Positions 35,218-44,771 of a DNA stretch of 64,000 bases are shown here, piece after piece (the first letter of the stretch is position 1; every line of letters starts with the position of its first letter). Source of the stretch: an uncultured Clostridia bacterium (GTDB taxonomy: Bacteria > Bacillota > Clostridia > Oscillospirales > Acutalibacteraceae); NCBI GenBank assembly GCA_947581635.1, contig CANPVE010000007.1, forward strand, positions 1 through 64,000. Reading direction: 5' to 3'. The translations under genes and the position numbers were made by a program. A model generated the notes under the pieces. It did not search any database. It was not told the origin of the DNA and worked only from the letters and a program-made list of their open reading frames with translations.

Positions 35218-36255
35218 TTACTGCCATACGGCAATATATTCCTTTTGACAATCAGTTAAAAGCCAAAGAAACATCAAACAAACAAAAAGGGAGTTTACAG
35301 CTATTGAACCACGTCTGCTTCTATAATCTTGATTGTTAATATTATATAGTGTATTAGGTAATAAGATAATCAAAATCATATAGAAATACAAAATCGCCCT
35401 CGACCAAATTGAAAAGGTAAATGACAGCGATTGAAGAATCGCTGCAAATAAAACCATGTTAAAAGATAACCTGTATGAATCTTCCTGCATATATTTACGA
35501 CACAAAATATATGAGAAAACAACAACTATCCATAACACTGCATATAAAGAAATGCCTCCGTTAAATGATGTATCCCACTTGATTCTGGCAAATCGATTTA
35601 ATATAGGCAGTAAACTCTCTCCCATAAAAATTAATCCTATACTTACACAAAAGCCAATAATTAATTTTTTCAAAGTTACCTTAATATTATACATAAAATA
35701 CACCAATAAGAACAAGATAGCCGTCCTATGGAATAAAAAAGCAAGAGTTACAAGCAAAATGAACCGTTTAAAATCTCTTTTGTAAACATATTTGAATGAA
35801 TACATCAAAATAGCAATTGCACACCACTGACGATAAATTGATGTCAGCGTTAAAAAGTTCATAGAAATAAAAACAATCAAGCTTATACATGGATATTTAG
35901 AGTATTTCCATATCATTGTAAAAACAGGAACTAATATTATAATTCCTAATACCACAATGTATGTCTGAGGTGTATTAGAAAACATCCCGATCACTTTAGA
36001 TGTAAATATTATTCCCGGCTCCCAACTAAAATTTACAAACTGTTTCCATGAGGTGAATGAGGCAAAGTGATCAAACCAATTCAGATATGTCTGTGTATCT
36101 GGCCAATTAGGATCAGCTGGACTTCTGCATATCGCTATCAGCAAAATTTCCAAACAACTCAAAATATAAACATTTCTTTTTCCTTTTCTTTCTAATGTTC
36201 CATACAGCAAAGCATTAAAACACAATAAAAAAAATTCTACTATATAGATGTTCAT
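35218..36255 (-). CDS. EpsG/Wzy-like polysaccharide polymerase
   Basis: 345 residues, about ten membrane segments. The region DPNWPDTQTYLNWFD near 45 and WEPGIIFTSKVIG near 75 match EpsG-family polymerases. Start ATG 36255 overlaps the stop of the glycosyltransferase gene (ATGA). The gene is very AT-rich compared with the sulfur and fatty acid operons, as is usual for polymerases acquired by transfer. Confidence 0.85.
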   Translation of the reverse strand: MNIYIVEFFLLCFNALLYGTLERKGKRNVYILSCLEILLIAICRSPADPNWPDTQTYLNWFDHFASFTSWKQFVNFSWEPGIIFTSKVIGMFSNTPQTYIVVLGIIILVPVFTMIWKYSKYPCISLIVFISMNFLTLTSIYRQWCAIAILMYSFKYVYKRDFKRFILLVTLAFLFHRTAILFLLVYFMYNIKVTLKKLIIGFCVSIGLIFMGESLLPILNRFARIKWDTSFNGGISLYAVLWIVVVFSYILCRKYMQEDSYRLSFNMVLFAAILQSLSFTFSIWSRAILYFYMILIILLPNTLYNINNQDYRSRRGSIAVNSLFVCLMFLWLLTDCQKEYIAVWQ

Positions 36256-37337
36256 TCTTGAATAATCCCTTCCACATACTCCTTCCATTGTTGGAATACT
36301 GCTTCTGTTTTATAAGATTGAGCACTTTTCCGCGCATTTTCGCCTAACCGTTTTGCCAATCTTGAATCAGAAAGCAAGTGATCCAATTCGCGGGAAAGTG
36401 CATCGACATCTCCGACCGGTACAATGAGACCGTTTTCACCGCTTTGAATGAGCATTCTCGGTCCACCGCACGGACAATCTGTAGAAATGCTTGGTACACC
36501 GATTGCTAATGCTTCCATCAAAGCGTTGGGCATTCCCTCATAATCCGACGACAAGACAAAAATACCCGCTCTGGACAACACATCTTGAGCGCAGGTGGTC
36601 AGTCCCATCAAATGGATTCTGTCAGACATTGCTAATGTGTCAATCTGAGCCTGCAATTCATCTTTTAGCGAACCGACACCGTATATAAGCAAATCGTTAT
36701 TAGGATATTTATCAGCTATACCAGCATAGGCATCTATTAAAATCTTTTGATTTTTTTGATCAGTTAATCTTCCCAATGTGACAATATGTTCACCGCCGAT
36801 ATAGTCCGTTTCAAAAAATACGTGATCTACATCATTGAATATTACTTTTGATTTTTTCTGAAGCTTTAATGGAAACCAACTTTTAGCGTCCTCTGTCTGA
36901 AATACACAACCATCCGCCATTGGCAGGATAAATTTTCCAACCAATCGCCCAATAACGCCGCGATATTCTTTGCTGGGATCATTGCGAACCGAAACAATCG
37001 TTTTCGTCTTTAATCCGCGTGCAGCAAGCACCGCCCTGAGATTCGGCTCCGCCATAAATGAAATCAAAGCGTCAGGTTCATACAACTTGCATAATTCCCT
37101 AAGCTTTTTAATTCGATCTACATTTCTTTTTAATCTATTCTGCCTAATTTCCTCCTGTTCTATAGAGATCCTCTCTACGTTATCAGGGATAGGATATTCC
37201 CTGCCCTCATCTACAAAAGATGTAATCAAAATACATTTGTAACCACACAAAGCAAAATGGGCTGCAAGTTGAATAATAACCCTTGCTGCTCCACCACCGT
37301 TAATCCCATTAATATAAAATAAGAGTATTTTTTTCAT
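36252..37337 (-). CDS. GT4-family glycosyltransferase
   Basis: 361 residues with GT-B fold: an N-terminal INGGGAARVIIQLAAHF, and a C-terminal donor-binding part with VTLGRLTDQKNQKILIDAY near 190 and the EX7E-type SSDYEGMPNALMEALAIGVPSI near 265. It should add a sugar from a nucleotide donor. The sugar cannot be read from sequence. Confidence 0.9.
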   Translation of the reverse strand: MKKILLFYINGINGGGAARVIIQLAAHFALCGYKCILITSFVDEGREYPIPDNVERISIEQEEIRQNRLKRNVDRIKKLRELCKLYEPDALISFMAEPNLRAVLAARGLKTKTIVSVRNDPSKEYRGVIGRLVGKFILPMADGCVFQTEDAKSWFPLKLQKKSKVIFNDVDHVFFETDYIGGEHIVTLGRLTDQKNQKILIDAYAGIADKYPNNDLLIYGVGSLKDELQAQIDTLAMSDRIHLMGLTTCAQDVLSRAGIFVLSSDYEGMPNALMEALAIGVPSISTDCPCGGPRMLIQSGENGLIVPVGDVDALSRELDHLLSDSRLAKRLGENARKSAQSYKTEAVFQQWKEYVEGIIQE

Positions 37338-37394
37338 TTTAACACCACCTCAATACCAACATAGTACAGTAAGCCATTACGCCGCATCAAATAT

Positions 37395-38498
37395 CTATTC
37401 ATTCGCCAGTTTTTCATAAAATTCCGTTAACCATTGAGCCGTAGCAGATACGTCAAAACCCGCCTTTTTTATTTCTTCACTTACATCTCTTCTGGAATAA
37501 TCGAATGTAAGCATTGTGTCAACCCATATATCTTCTCCATGATTAATAGGAATCTTATGAACCAAATCGGATATACACACATCATCAGATATATTGTCAG
37601 ATATCAGGCAAGGCAGACCAACCGCCTGTGCCTCTACCACCGTAACCGGCAGACCCTCCCAGCGCGATGGAAACAAGAAACAATCAGCCGCTTGCAGTAT
37701 GTAGTGAACGTCATCTCTATGGCCAAGCAAAAGCACGTTTCTCTCAATACCTAACGTCTGCATTTGATTTTCTATATCTGGCCTCAACTGGCCGTCGCCC
37801 ACTAATAACAATGTTGAATTCGACTGCTTTTTTATCAACTTGGCAAACACATCAAGTAAGAACTTATGATTTTTAGCAGGGTGAAACCGTCCAACGTGTA
37901 CATAAACCTTTTGTGTTTCCGAAACGCCAAGCTCATCACGACACTTTTTTCTGTCAATTGCATTATATTTATATAAATTCATGTCAATCGAATTTGGGAG
38001 CATATGATATCGCGGACCGTTTACTATTTTGTTTCCAAAAAGCCACTCTCCTGCTTTCTTGGAACATCCAAAGAAGTAATCGGCCTGCCAGCGTATTGGC
38101 AATTGCATTGCATCTTTCACCGCTGCTTTTATGCCATTGCCGTTAGAAGTACTATGACTATGCACTATGGTGATTAATCCATGTTTCTTGGCTATCGGGA
38201 TAAATAAAGACGCATAACTCCTCACGTGGACATGAAGTATTTTATATTCAAGGTGTTGTGTAAAAAACTGTTCCCATACTCTTTTTACTTTTCCTATATT
38301 GACGCCTTTGTACGTCGGCATTTCGTATATATTTGCACCTAATGACTCAACAACAGGCGCAAGTGCCCTTTGATCGGAGTGATCAATGACAAAATCAAAT
38401 TGAACGCGACTTCTATCAATGGCTTTATATAAATTAATCACCATCATCTGAGAACCGCCACAATCTAAACTGCCAATCATATGTAAAACTCTAATCAC
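37395..38498 (-). CDS. GT4-family glycosyltransferase
   Basis: 367 residues from GTG 38498, chosen because GGAGG lies 8 nt upstream and similarity begins at VIRVLHMIGSLDCGGSQ. A longer open frame overlaps the acetyltransferase gene. Donor-site motifs: VHVGRFHPAKNHKFLLDVFAKL near 190 and FPSRWEGLPVTVVEAQAVGLP near 285. Confidence 0.9.
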   Translation of the reverse strand: MIRVLHMIGSLDCGGSQMMVINLYKAIDRSRVQFDFVIDHSDQRALAPVVESLGANIYEMPTYKGVNIGKVKRVWEQFFTQHLEYKILHVHVRSYASLFIPIAKKHGLITIVHSHSTSNGNGIKAAVKDAMQLPIRWQADYFFGCSKKAGEWLFGNKIVNGPRYHMLPNSIDMNLYKYNAIDRKKCRDELGVSETQKVYVHVGRFHPAKNHKFLLDVFAKLIKKQSNSTLLLVGDGQLRPDIENQMQTLGIERNVLLLGHRDDVHYILQAADCFLFPSRWEGLPVTVVEAQAVGLPCLISDNISDDVCISDLVHKIPINHGEDIWVDTMLTFDYSRRDVSEEIKKAGFDVSATAQWLTEFYEKLANE

Positions 38499-38532
38499 AG
38501 GTTTTGCCTCCAATACAAACGATGTGATAAAA

Positions 38533-39096
38533 TCAAGCGTTAAATTCAATCGGTAGAATTTCAGTGCCGCGTTTCTGCACAACCACAGAGTTTGCGGGAA
38601 AATACCCCTTTATCACACTTCCTGCACCAATCACGCAATTATCACCGATCTCCGTACCTCTCAGTATCACTGTGTCGGCCCCAATCCAAACATTACTGCC
38701 GATTTTGACAGGGCCGGTTCTGTACTTCATAGCATCCAAACCCCCATTCGCACGAAAATCATGATCATGATCATAGATTTGAACATTTGGGGAAAACCGG
38801 CAGTTGTCACCTATAATCACACTATCATGACATACAATGATATTATTGCTGTTGATTGACGTATTGCTGCCAATTACACAAACGCCGCCCTTACGTACTC
38901 TGATTTTTGCACCATCCCGCATTTTGAAAACCTTTCCGATAGAAAGCTTTGCACCATGATCCATCGTGATTTCGGTATATGGAGATACAAGACATATCAA
39001 CGGGGCCTTAAAATTTTTGGGGTGAAACAGCTTTGTCCAAAACATCTTGACCGCACCAAACGGCACACATATAGCGGCTCTAACATATTTGTTCAC
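38533..39096 (-). CDS. Left-handed beta-helix O-acetyltransferase
   Basis: 187 residues with hexapeptide repeats (IGSNTSINSNNIIVCHDSVIIGDNCRFSPNVQI, GSNVWIGADTVILRGTEIGDNCVIGAGSVI) typical of WbbJ/maltose acetyltransferase-like enzymes, with the His of the IYDHDHDF loop. It should acetylate a sugar of the polysaccharide. Overlaps the next upstream glycosyltransferase gene by 4 bp. Confidence 0.9.
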   Translation of the reverse strand: MNKYVRAAICVPFGAVKMFWTKLFHPKNFKAPLICLVSPYTEITMDHGAKLSIGKVFKMRDGAKIRVRKGGVCVIGSNTSINSNNIIVCHDSVIIGDNCRFSPNVQIYDHDHDFRANGGLDAMKYRTGPVKIGSNVWIGADTVILRGTEIGDNCVIGAGSVIKGYFPANSVVVQKRGTEILPIEFNA

Positions 39097-40184
39097 GCTC
39101 GGTTTACCTCCTTCACGTATCTCTCTACCACGATTTGACGGTCAAATTCTTTCTCGACCCTGCGTCTCGCACAAAGTCCCAGTTGCTTTTTATCTTCCCA
39201 CGGCAACAGCAGAAATTTCTCGATCGCCTCAATCAAGGCTTGACCGTCTCTTTGTGGAATCATATATCCATTACTGCCGTCATCAACCACTTCTCGGCAA
39301 CCACTTCTGTCAGTTGTGATGATCGGTCTTCCGGTCGCACATGCTTCAAGCAACACATTGCTTATACCCTCCGGATAATAGGTGGGATGAATGATACAGT
39401 GCATTTTGCTCATGAATCCCGCCACATCGCGAATCATACCGTGATAAATCACTGTGCCGTTTTCATCAAGCTCTTGCAGACGTCCATTGTACTCTTCCTC
39501 GCAGAAACCGCATACATGAAATTCAACGTTCTCATGATTATTCTTGATGATCTCTGCTGCCTCCAAATATTGATCAACGCCCTTCTCTTTCATAATGCGA
39601 CTGATAAAGGCAAATTTAATCGTGCCGTCCTGAGGATATTCTTTATATGAGTAACGCTCCAAATTGACCCCCGAACCCGGCAAAAGGTCGTGGACCTCGG
39701 CAGCAATATCGTGATCGATAAAAAACTGTCTGTTTTCCGTGTTCTGAAAGAAAACTCTCTTAATGTCTCTGAAAGCGTATTTGTAAAGAAGAATAGAAAT
39801 CTTTTGCTCAATACCAGGCTTCTCCACCGCCGTACCCAATCCCGTGATATTGGCAACGAACGGGATATGAAGTTTACGGGCGGCAATGGCACCGTAAATG
39901 TTGGGCTTAATGGTGAAGCCAAGCACGATATCAGGCCGCACTTCCTTCATCAGCTTTTTATACTCGCTGAGTATCCGCAATTCCTTTAACGGATTCATTC
40001 CGTGACGCTCCATCTTAATTGCATGATACTTAGCTCCAAGAGCAACCAAATCATCTATACGCGCGCCATATGGTGACGAAATATGCACTTCATGGCCATC
40101 AGCTATAAATCTTTCAACAATTTCCAATCGGAAGTTATAAATAACAATATCGTGATTTACCAAAAAAAGTATTTTTTTGTTCAC
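39093..40184 (-). CDS. GT4-family glycosyltransferase
   Basis: 363 residues. GT-B motifs: FLVNHDIVIYNFRLEIVERFIADGHEV at the N-terminus, FAFISRIMKEKGVDQYLEAAEII near 195, and HPTYYPEGISNVLLEACATGRP near 275. This sub-type (PglA/CapM-like) often adds a GalNAc or related sugar early in the repeat unit. It adjoins the epimerase gene with no gap. Confidence 0.9.
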   Translation of the reverse strand: MNKKILFLVNHDIVIYNFRLEIVERFIADGHEVHISSPYGARIDDLVALGAKYHAIKMERHGMNPLKELRILSEYKKLMKEVRPDIVLGFTIKPNIYGAIAARKLHIPFVANITGLGTAVEKPGIEQKISILLYKYAFRDIKRVFFQNTENRQFFIDHDIAAEVHDLLPGSGVNLERYSYKEYPQDGTIKFAFISRIMKEKGVDQYLEAAEIIKNNHENVEFHVCGFCEEEYNGRLQELDENGTVIYHGMIRDVAGFMSKMHCIIHPTYYPEGISNVLLEACATGRPIITTDRSGCREVVDDGSNGYMIPQRDGQALIEAIEKFLLLPWEDKKQLGLCARRRVEKEFDRQIVVERYVKEVNRA

Positions 40185-41090
40185 TCAGTCCCTCACCTCC
40201 GTCTCCCTAATGGAGGTTTTCAAATCAACCACCTGATATTCAAAATCATACACACTCATGGTCTGATCGTAGGTCATGCTGCCAAACGCTTTGTTCACCA
40301 ACCCGCCGATTTTGCCGGGAACGAGCGACGCGAGGGCTACCGCCCAATTAAACGCCCTTGTGATCCAGATCTTATGATTAGATACGGCTGCAATTTCCCG
40401 CACCATATCAGCTGTCTTGGTATATTCGGCATTCTGTGGAAAGAATACACCGCCTCTGCCGCTCATTATAAGCTGACACAAAAACTCGGTAAGGTTGTCT
40501 ATGTATAGCATAGAGCGCTCATTGTCCACATTCGGAAAGACGGGAAGCCTCCTTGACATCTTTGCGAGTGTAGGATAATTGCCCTTGCTGCCATTACCGT
40601 AAATCATGGGAGGGCGAAGGACTGCCACATTAAAGCTCTCATCCTGTAATGTTCTCACACCTATGTCCGCCTGCCACTTGCTGTCGCCGTAGAAGTTCGC
40701 AGGCGAGGGTTCTGTGTCTGTTGTAATCAGCTTCTTCCTGCCGTATGAAGCCGATTCTCCGTAAATTATCGCGGAAGACATAAATACAAACTGCTTAACT
40801 CCGCTTTTCTTAGCTTTTTCAGCGGTTTCAACAGCCAGATCTCGATTTATTTTGTAGTAGAGCTGTTTTCTTTCCTCGCTTACATTGCCAACATCAGCAT
40901 GGGCGATCCCTGCAACGTGAAATACACAATCGTATGTAGAGAAATCCTTTCCGCGCCATGAACCGTCGATCGTATCTACAGTATCGACAACAAATTCATC
41001 TGCATGATGTCCTTTAACCCAGTTCTCAAACGATACTCCGATATAGGAATCCGCTCCTGTAATCAGCACACGCTTTTTAACCTTGATCAT
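40185..41090 (-). CDS. NAD-dependent sugar epimerase/dehydratase
   Basis: 301 residues, extended SDR family: NAD motif VLITGADSYIGVSFENW, catalytic SSAIIYGE and a YGDSKWQAD region with Tyr and Lys, and PPMIYGNGSKGNY. ATG 41090 is chosen because GGGGAG lies 9 nt upstream and the homology begins there. It overlaps the sugar transferase gene by 14 bp. It resembles WbpV/Gne-like enzymes often encoded next to PglC-type transferases; the exact substrate is unknown. Confidence 0.88.
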   Translation of the reverse strand: MIKVKKRVLITGADSYIGVSFENWVKGHHADEFVVDTVDTIDGSWRGKDFSTYDCVFHVAGIAHADVGNVSEERKQLYYKINRDLAVETAEKAKKSGVKQFVFMSSAIIYGESASYGRKKLITTDTEPSPANFYGDSKWQADIGVRTLQDESFNVAVLRPPMIYGNGSKGNYPTLAKMSRRLPVFPNVDNERSMLYIDNLTEFLCQLIMSGRGGVFFPQNAEYTKTADMVREIAAVSNHKIWITRAFNWAVALASLVPGKIGGLVNKAFGSMTYDQTMSVYDFEYQVVDLKTSIRETEVRD

Positions 41091-41709
41091 GCCTCTGCAG
41101 CTCCCCCGTGCCGCCTTCGACAACTCCGTCATGCTTCAGCACACTGACGATTGTGCCGAAAAAGCACTTTATATCCATGGCAAACGCCCTAAATCCGCCC
41201 GATTTCAGCACCTTAACATAATCCCCGTCCAGTTTTGCTTTCACCGGAATTTCGAGCTCATCTCGCCCGTTGATTTGCGCCCAGCCCGTAAGGCCGGGTT
41301 TGATATCATTTGCGCCGTATTTATCGCGCTCCTCCACCAAATCATCTTGATTCCACAGCGCAGGACGCGGGCCTATAATCGATATCTTTGACATAAATAT
41401 ATCCCATATCTGAGGAAGTTCATCAAGACTGGAACTGCGAAGGAACCTTCCTACGCGGGTGATGTACTGATCAGGGTTTTGCAGCATATGTGTGGGAGTA
41501 TCGTGAGGGGTAGACATTTTCATACTTCTGAATTTATGAAGCTTGAAATAAGTCTTATTTATACCCACCCGCTTCTGTGTGAACACCACCGGGCCGGGAT
41601 CATCAATCATAATTGCAATCGCTATGATTAGATAAAGCCAGCTCAACGCAATCAATGCACAAGCAGACAAGACAATATCAATCATTCTTTTGAAAAATTT
41701 TTCATACAT
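41077..41709 (-). CDS. Initiating sugar-phosphate transferase (PglC/WcaJ family)
   Basis: 210 residues: one N-terminal membrane hairpin (IDIVLSACALIALSWLYLIIAI), then the polyprenol-phosphate transferase core (GPVVFTQKRVG, KLHKFRSMK, RVGRFLRSSSLDELPQIWDI, ISIIGPRPALW, KPGLTGWAQINGRDEL). It puts the first sugar-phosphate on undecaprenyl phosphate, starting polysaccharide assembly. First gene of the operon. ATG 41709 is preferred to 41727 because GGAG lies upstream, although its spacing is long (12 nt). Confidence 0.92.
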   Translation of the reverse strand: MYEKFFKRMIDIVLSACALIALSWLYLIIAIAIMIDDPGPVVFTQKRVGINKTYFKLHKFRSMKMSTPHDTPTHMLQNPDQYITRVGRFLRSSSLDELPQIWDIFMSKISIIGPRPALWNQDDLVEERDKYGANDIKPGLTGWAQINGRDELEIPVKAKLDGDYVKVLKSGGFRAFAMDIKCFFGTIVSVLKHDGVVEGGTGELQRHDQG

Positions 41710-41742
41710 AATAAAAAACATCTCCATTGCATAAAGCTGCTA

Positions 41743-41904
41743 TCATGAATTTATCAAAAGAAACTTACAGCTTCTTCGCCTACCAAAGTAATAAACATCG
41801 TTGCCTTTGTCGCTTCGCTTTAATGTCACAACCGTAAAATCGCCACTCGCAGTAATTTTTTCCACGATGTAATTTCCATCAGTTAATTTTTGAGATTCCT
41901 TCAT
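41743..41904 (-). CDS. Possible 53-residue small protein in the leader of the polysaccharide operon
   Basis: An open frame from ATG 41904 with a protein-like composition (NYIVEKITASGDFTVVTLKR, DVYYFGRRRSC). No clear Shine-Dalgarno site precedes it. It may be a real small gene, or the remnant of a longer gene. I do not recognise it. Confidence 0.35.
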   Translation of the reverse strand: MKESQKLTDGNYIVEKITASGDFTVVTLKRSDKGNDVYYFGRRRSCKFLLINS

Positions 41905-41992
41905 TGATGAGCGCTTACAATTAACTCACAGCGCATCTATTCCTATATTCCTAATGTGTTTTCAAAAACACGCTTTTTGAGGAATCTCAAAA
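41888..41992. repeat. 13-nt inverted repeat spanning the operon leader
   Basis: TTTTGAGATTCCT (41888-41900) is the exact reverse complement of 41980-41992, 79 nt away. Near the second copy a local 7-bp hairpin (TTTTGAG/CTCAAAA) competes for the same bases, and a second hairpin GTGTTTT/AAAACAC follows. In the leftward leader RNA these could form two exclusive structures, one hiding the start of the 53-residue frame. Confidence 0.5.
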
Positions 41993-42022
41993 CTGTTCAG
42001 CCCATACAACTTCACTTTGAAT

Positions 42023-42050
42023 ATTATAACATAACGTTACATAAAGTCAA
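42023..42050 (-). promoter_or_regulatory. Promoter of the polysaccharide operon
   Basis: TTGACT (42045-42050), 16 bp, TATAAT (42023-42028) on the minus strand. The spacer contains the palindrome TAACGTTA. The expected start near 42016 leaves a 300-nt leader before the initiating transferase. Confidence 0.8.
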
Positions 42051-42338
42051 TAGAATATGTGACAGATATGAATAAAAACCAATGATAATCTTGCGGGAAT
42101 TTCCGTTTGTAGATATTTTTAAAAAATGCAGTTTTTAATAAAATTTCACCGAGATTCAGCTATTGGGCTTGTGAGAGCTTCAGATTTGAAGGCGATACCA
42201 AGCTGTATTATTAACACGAAGGGGTATTCATTGATTTGCAGTAAATATTTGCGCTACAATTATCACGGTTTTTTATGGTCATTAAAAGACTTCAGGAGCG
42301 TGACTGATAAAATTTTACTTTGGAAGGGTGTTTTAATT

Positions 42339-44540
42339 ATGCAGAATTATATACCGAGAGAAATTGATATTAATGAGAAAATCGAGACTGTGACGGTCAA
42401 GCAATACGACCATCTGAGCCGATTTCTGCATATTCAGATTTTTGATAAGGATCTGGACGAAAACGGCAACAGGCAGCCTCTGAACATTGTGGGCTGCAAC
42501 GCCCGGCTTTATATGGAAACTGATGATAACTTCGCGTTCATTGACGGTGAAGTGGCCGACGGAGAGAGGGGTATTACAACATTTTCAATTCCCAACGGAG
42601 CGACACAGACGGCAGGCAATTACAGAGCGGAAATTGTTATCAGCGACCCGGCGGGCAATTTCCCCACAATTTCAACAAAGGAGTTTGTGATTAATGTGGA
42701 ACGATCAATAAGAGACCCTATCAAAATTGAAGCAACCGGGCAATTTTCCGCGCTGGAAAACGCGTTGAACAATGTAGACAGCTTCAGAGACGAGATGAAC
42801 ACTATCAACTCTCGAATTGATGAGATTATCGCACTCCCTGAGGGCAGTACAACAGGAGACGCTGAGTTGATGGATATCCGCGTCGGCGCAGACAGCAAAA
42901 CTTATGGCAGTGCGGGCGAGGCGGTGAGAAGTCAAATTAAGGAAACTCAAGACAAAGCCATACTGAGAAAGGGCATTGCGCTTGATGACTGCAATAATGC
43001 GGAAGTGAACAGCTTATATACATTTACAAACATCGACAACGCTCCGATAAACACGCCCGGAACGGATCACCGCCAGGGGACGCTTTTCACTTATTCGGGA
43101 CGTTCACAGCTTAATAATGTAGCCAAGACGCAGATATTCACGGCAAACAGCAATGAATATTATATCCGCAGCACTTGGGAATCTGACAGATGGACTGACT
43201 GGAATAAAATCGGGTATTACGGTGACATTATAAGCCTGGAAAATACCACTAAGAATCTGGAAAATACAATTAATAATACGGTTAGAACGCAAGGTAGGAC
43301 GCTTGATGATTGCAATAATGCTAAACCAAACAGTATATACACCTTTACCATCATCGACAACGCTCCGATAAACACTCCGGGTTATGACAACAGACAAGGA
43401 ACTTTGTTCACTTATTCAGCGCTTGCGGAATCCACAAAATCGGCCTTAACGCAGATATTCACAACGGCAGACCCCATTAATTACTATATCCGCAGTACTT
43501 GGGCGGCGGGAACTTGGACTGATTGGAATCGGATTGTCTTTAAAAGTGATATTACAAGTCTGGAAAATACCACTAATAATCTGGAAAATGCAATTAATAA
43601 TGCGGTTAGAACGCAAGGCAGGACGCTTGATGATTGCAATAATGCTAAACCAAACAGTATATACACCTTTACCAGCGTCGGCAACGCTCCGATAAACACC
43701 CCGGGTTATGACAACAGGCAAGGAACCTTGTTTACTTATTCAGCGCTTGCGGAATCTACAAAATCGGCCTTAACGCAGATATTCACAACAGCCGACCCTG
43801 TTAATTACTATATCCGCAGTACTTGGGCGGCAGGAGCTTGGACTGATTGGAAGCGGATTGCCTTTAAAAGCGATATCCCCGATATTTCTAAATTAAACCA
43901 ACCACACAATATTCTTTCAGCGTATTCAAATATAACCTGCATCGGAGATTCACTGACATATTCACAGGTATATACAGGCGCGAGCGCTTCAAGACAGGCA
44001 TATGTGACCTACCCACAAGCGCTGAAATCCAAAACAAACGCAAATATAAGCGAATACGCAAAAGCAGGAGCTACGGCTGTAAGTTGGTGGAAAGAATTTA
44101 ATGAGCAAATAAAAAATAAATCCAATCAACTTACGATAATTTATCTCGGCACAAACGACGGTTTAACCGATACAATTGATACAGATATCGCCGGTGAAGA
44201 TTACACGCAATGGGCTGATACCAATACCGGCGCATACGGTAAAATTATTGCAAAATCACTCGAAGTCGGCAGCAGAGTAGTCTTAGTGAAATGCTATACG
44301 ACGTCCGGTAATTTGAGCGCTACAAATAGTGTTATAGAAAAATTGGCGGACAAATTTGATGTGGCAGTTGTTGACAACACTAAATTTACAGACCTTAAGT
44401 ATCACTCTTACCCTGATGGAAGTGGTTCCAACAGCGTACACTATAACGACTTCGGTTACAGTGTATTCGCCGACTATATTGCCGCGCAAATCAACGGTCT
44501 TGATGACGATATGATGACAAGAATTATTCCCAATACTTAA
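42339..44540 (+). CDS. BppU-like phage baseplate domain + knob repeats + SGNH esterase
   Basis: 733 residues from ATG 42339 (GGAAGGG 10 nt upstream; the longer frame has no support). Residues about 1-125 resemble the N-terminal domain of phage baseplate upper protein BppU ([34 protein letters not shown]). A coiled linker follows. Three pyocin-knob-like repeats of about 105 residues (YYIRSTWxxxxWTDWxxI) come next. Residues about 520-733 are an SGNH/GDSL hydrolase: CIGDSLTY with the nucleophile, YLGTNDG, and HYNDFGY with the catalytic His. No signal peptide and no other phage genes are present. It lies divergent to the polysaccharide operon, so a role in binding and deacylating that or a foreign glycan is inferred. 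Confidence 0.85.
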   Translation: MQNYIPREIDINEKIETVTVKQYDHLSRFLHIQIFDKDLDENGNRQPLNIVGCNARLYMETDDNFAFIDGEVADGERGITTFSIPNGATQTAGNYRAEIVISDPAGNFPTISTKEFVINVERSIRDPIKIEATGQFSALENALNNVDSFRDEMNTINSRIDEIIALPEGSTTGDAELMDIRVGADSKTYGSAGEAVRSQIKETQDKAILRKGIALDDCNNAEVNSLYTFTNIDNAPINTPGTDHRQGTLFTYSGRSQLNNVAKTQIFTANSNEYYIRSTWESDRWTDWNKIGYYGDIISLENTTKNLENTINNTVRTQGRTLDDCNNAKPNSIYTFTIIDNAPINTPGYDNRQGTLFTYSALAESTKSALTQIFTTADPINYYIRSTWAAGTWTDWNRIVFKSDITSLENTTNNLENAINNAVRTQGRTLDDCNNAKPNSIYTFTSVGNAPINTPGYDNRQGTLFTYSALAESTKSALTQIFTTADPVNYYIRSTWAAGAWTDWKRIAFKSDIPDISKLNQPHNILSAYSNITCIGDSLTYSQVYTGASASRQAYVTYPQALKSKTNANISEYAKAGATAVSWWKEFNEQIKNKSNQLTIIYLGTNDGLTDTIDTDIAGEDYTQWADTNTGAYGKIIAKSLEVGSRVVLVKCYTTSGNLSATNSVIEKLADKFDVAVVDNTKFTDLKYHSYPDGSGSNSVHYNDFGYSVFADYIAAQINGLDDDMMTRIIPNT
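43233..43880 (+). repeat. Two near-identical 324-bp tandem repeats in the knob gene
   Basis: Copies at 43233-43556 and 43557-43880 keep frame (108 residues each) and differ at few bases. A third, more diverged copy precedes them (about 42970-43232). The high identity suggests recent duplication. Confidence 0.85.
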
Positions 44541-44664
44541 CCTGAACGAATTTCTAAACAAAATCCACTTTCGTAGTAAATGCTAATCTTTGTTGTTTGC
44601 ATTATTAGTTGTACTTAGTGGAGATTAAATGATATTCTAAAAATTATATAACCATTATTAATAT

Positions 44665-44702
44665 TAAAAGAACCGGTACCTGTACGGCGCCGGTTCCTTT
44701 AT
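44665..44702. terminator. Bidirectional terminator between convergent genes
   Basis: Stem GAACCGG (44670-44676) with CCGGTTC (44690-44696) and paired bases inside, flanked by AAAA and CCTTTA. It separates the knob-esterase gene from the convergent ABC operon. The remaining 44541-44771 gap has no gene. Confidence 0.75.
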
Positions 44703-44771
44703 TGGTTAGAAATGATATCAAAACATATTCGCGATTTTACTTGAATTTATTGTGCCTTATAATATCGCAAC

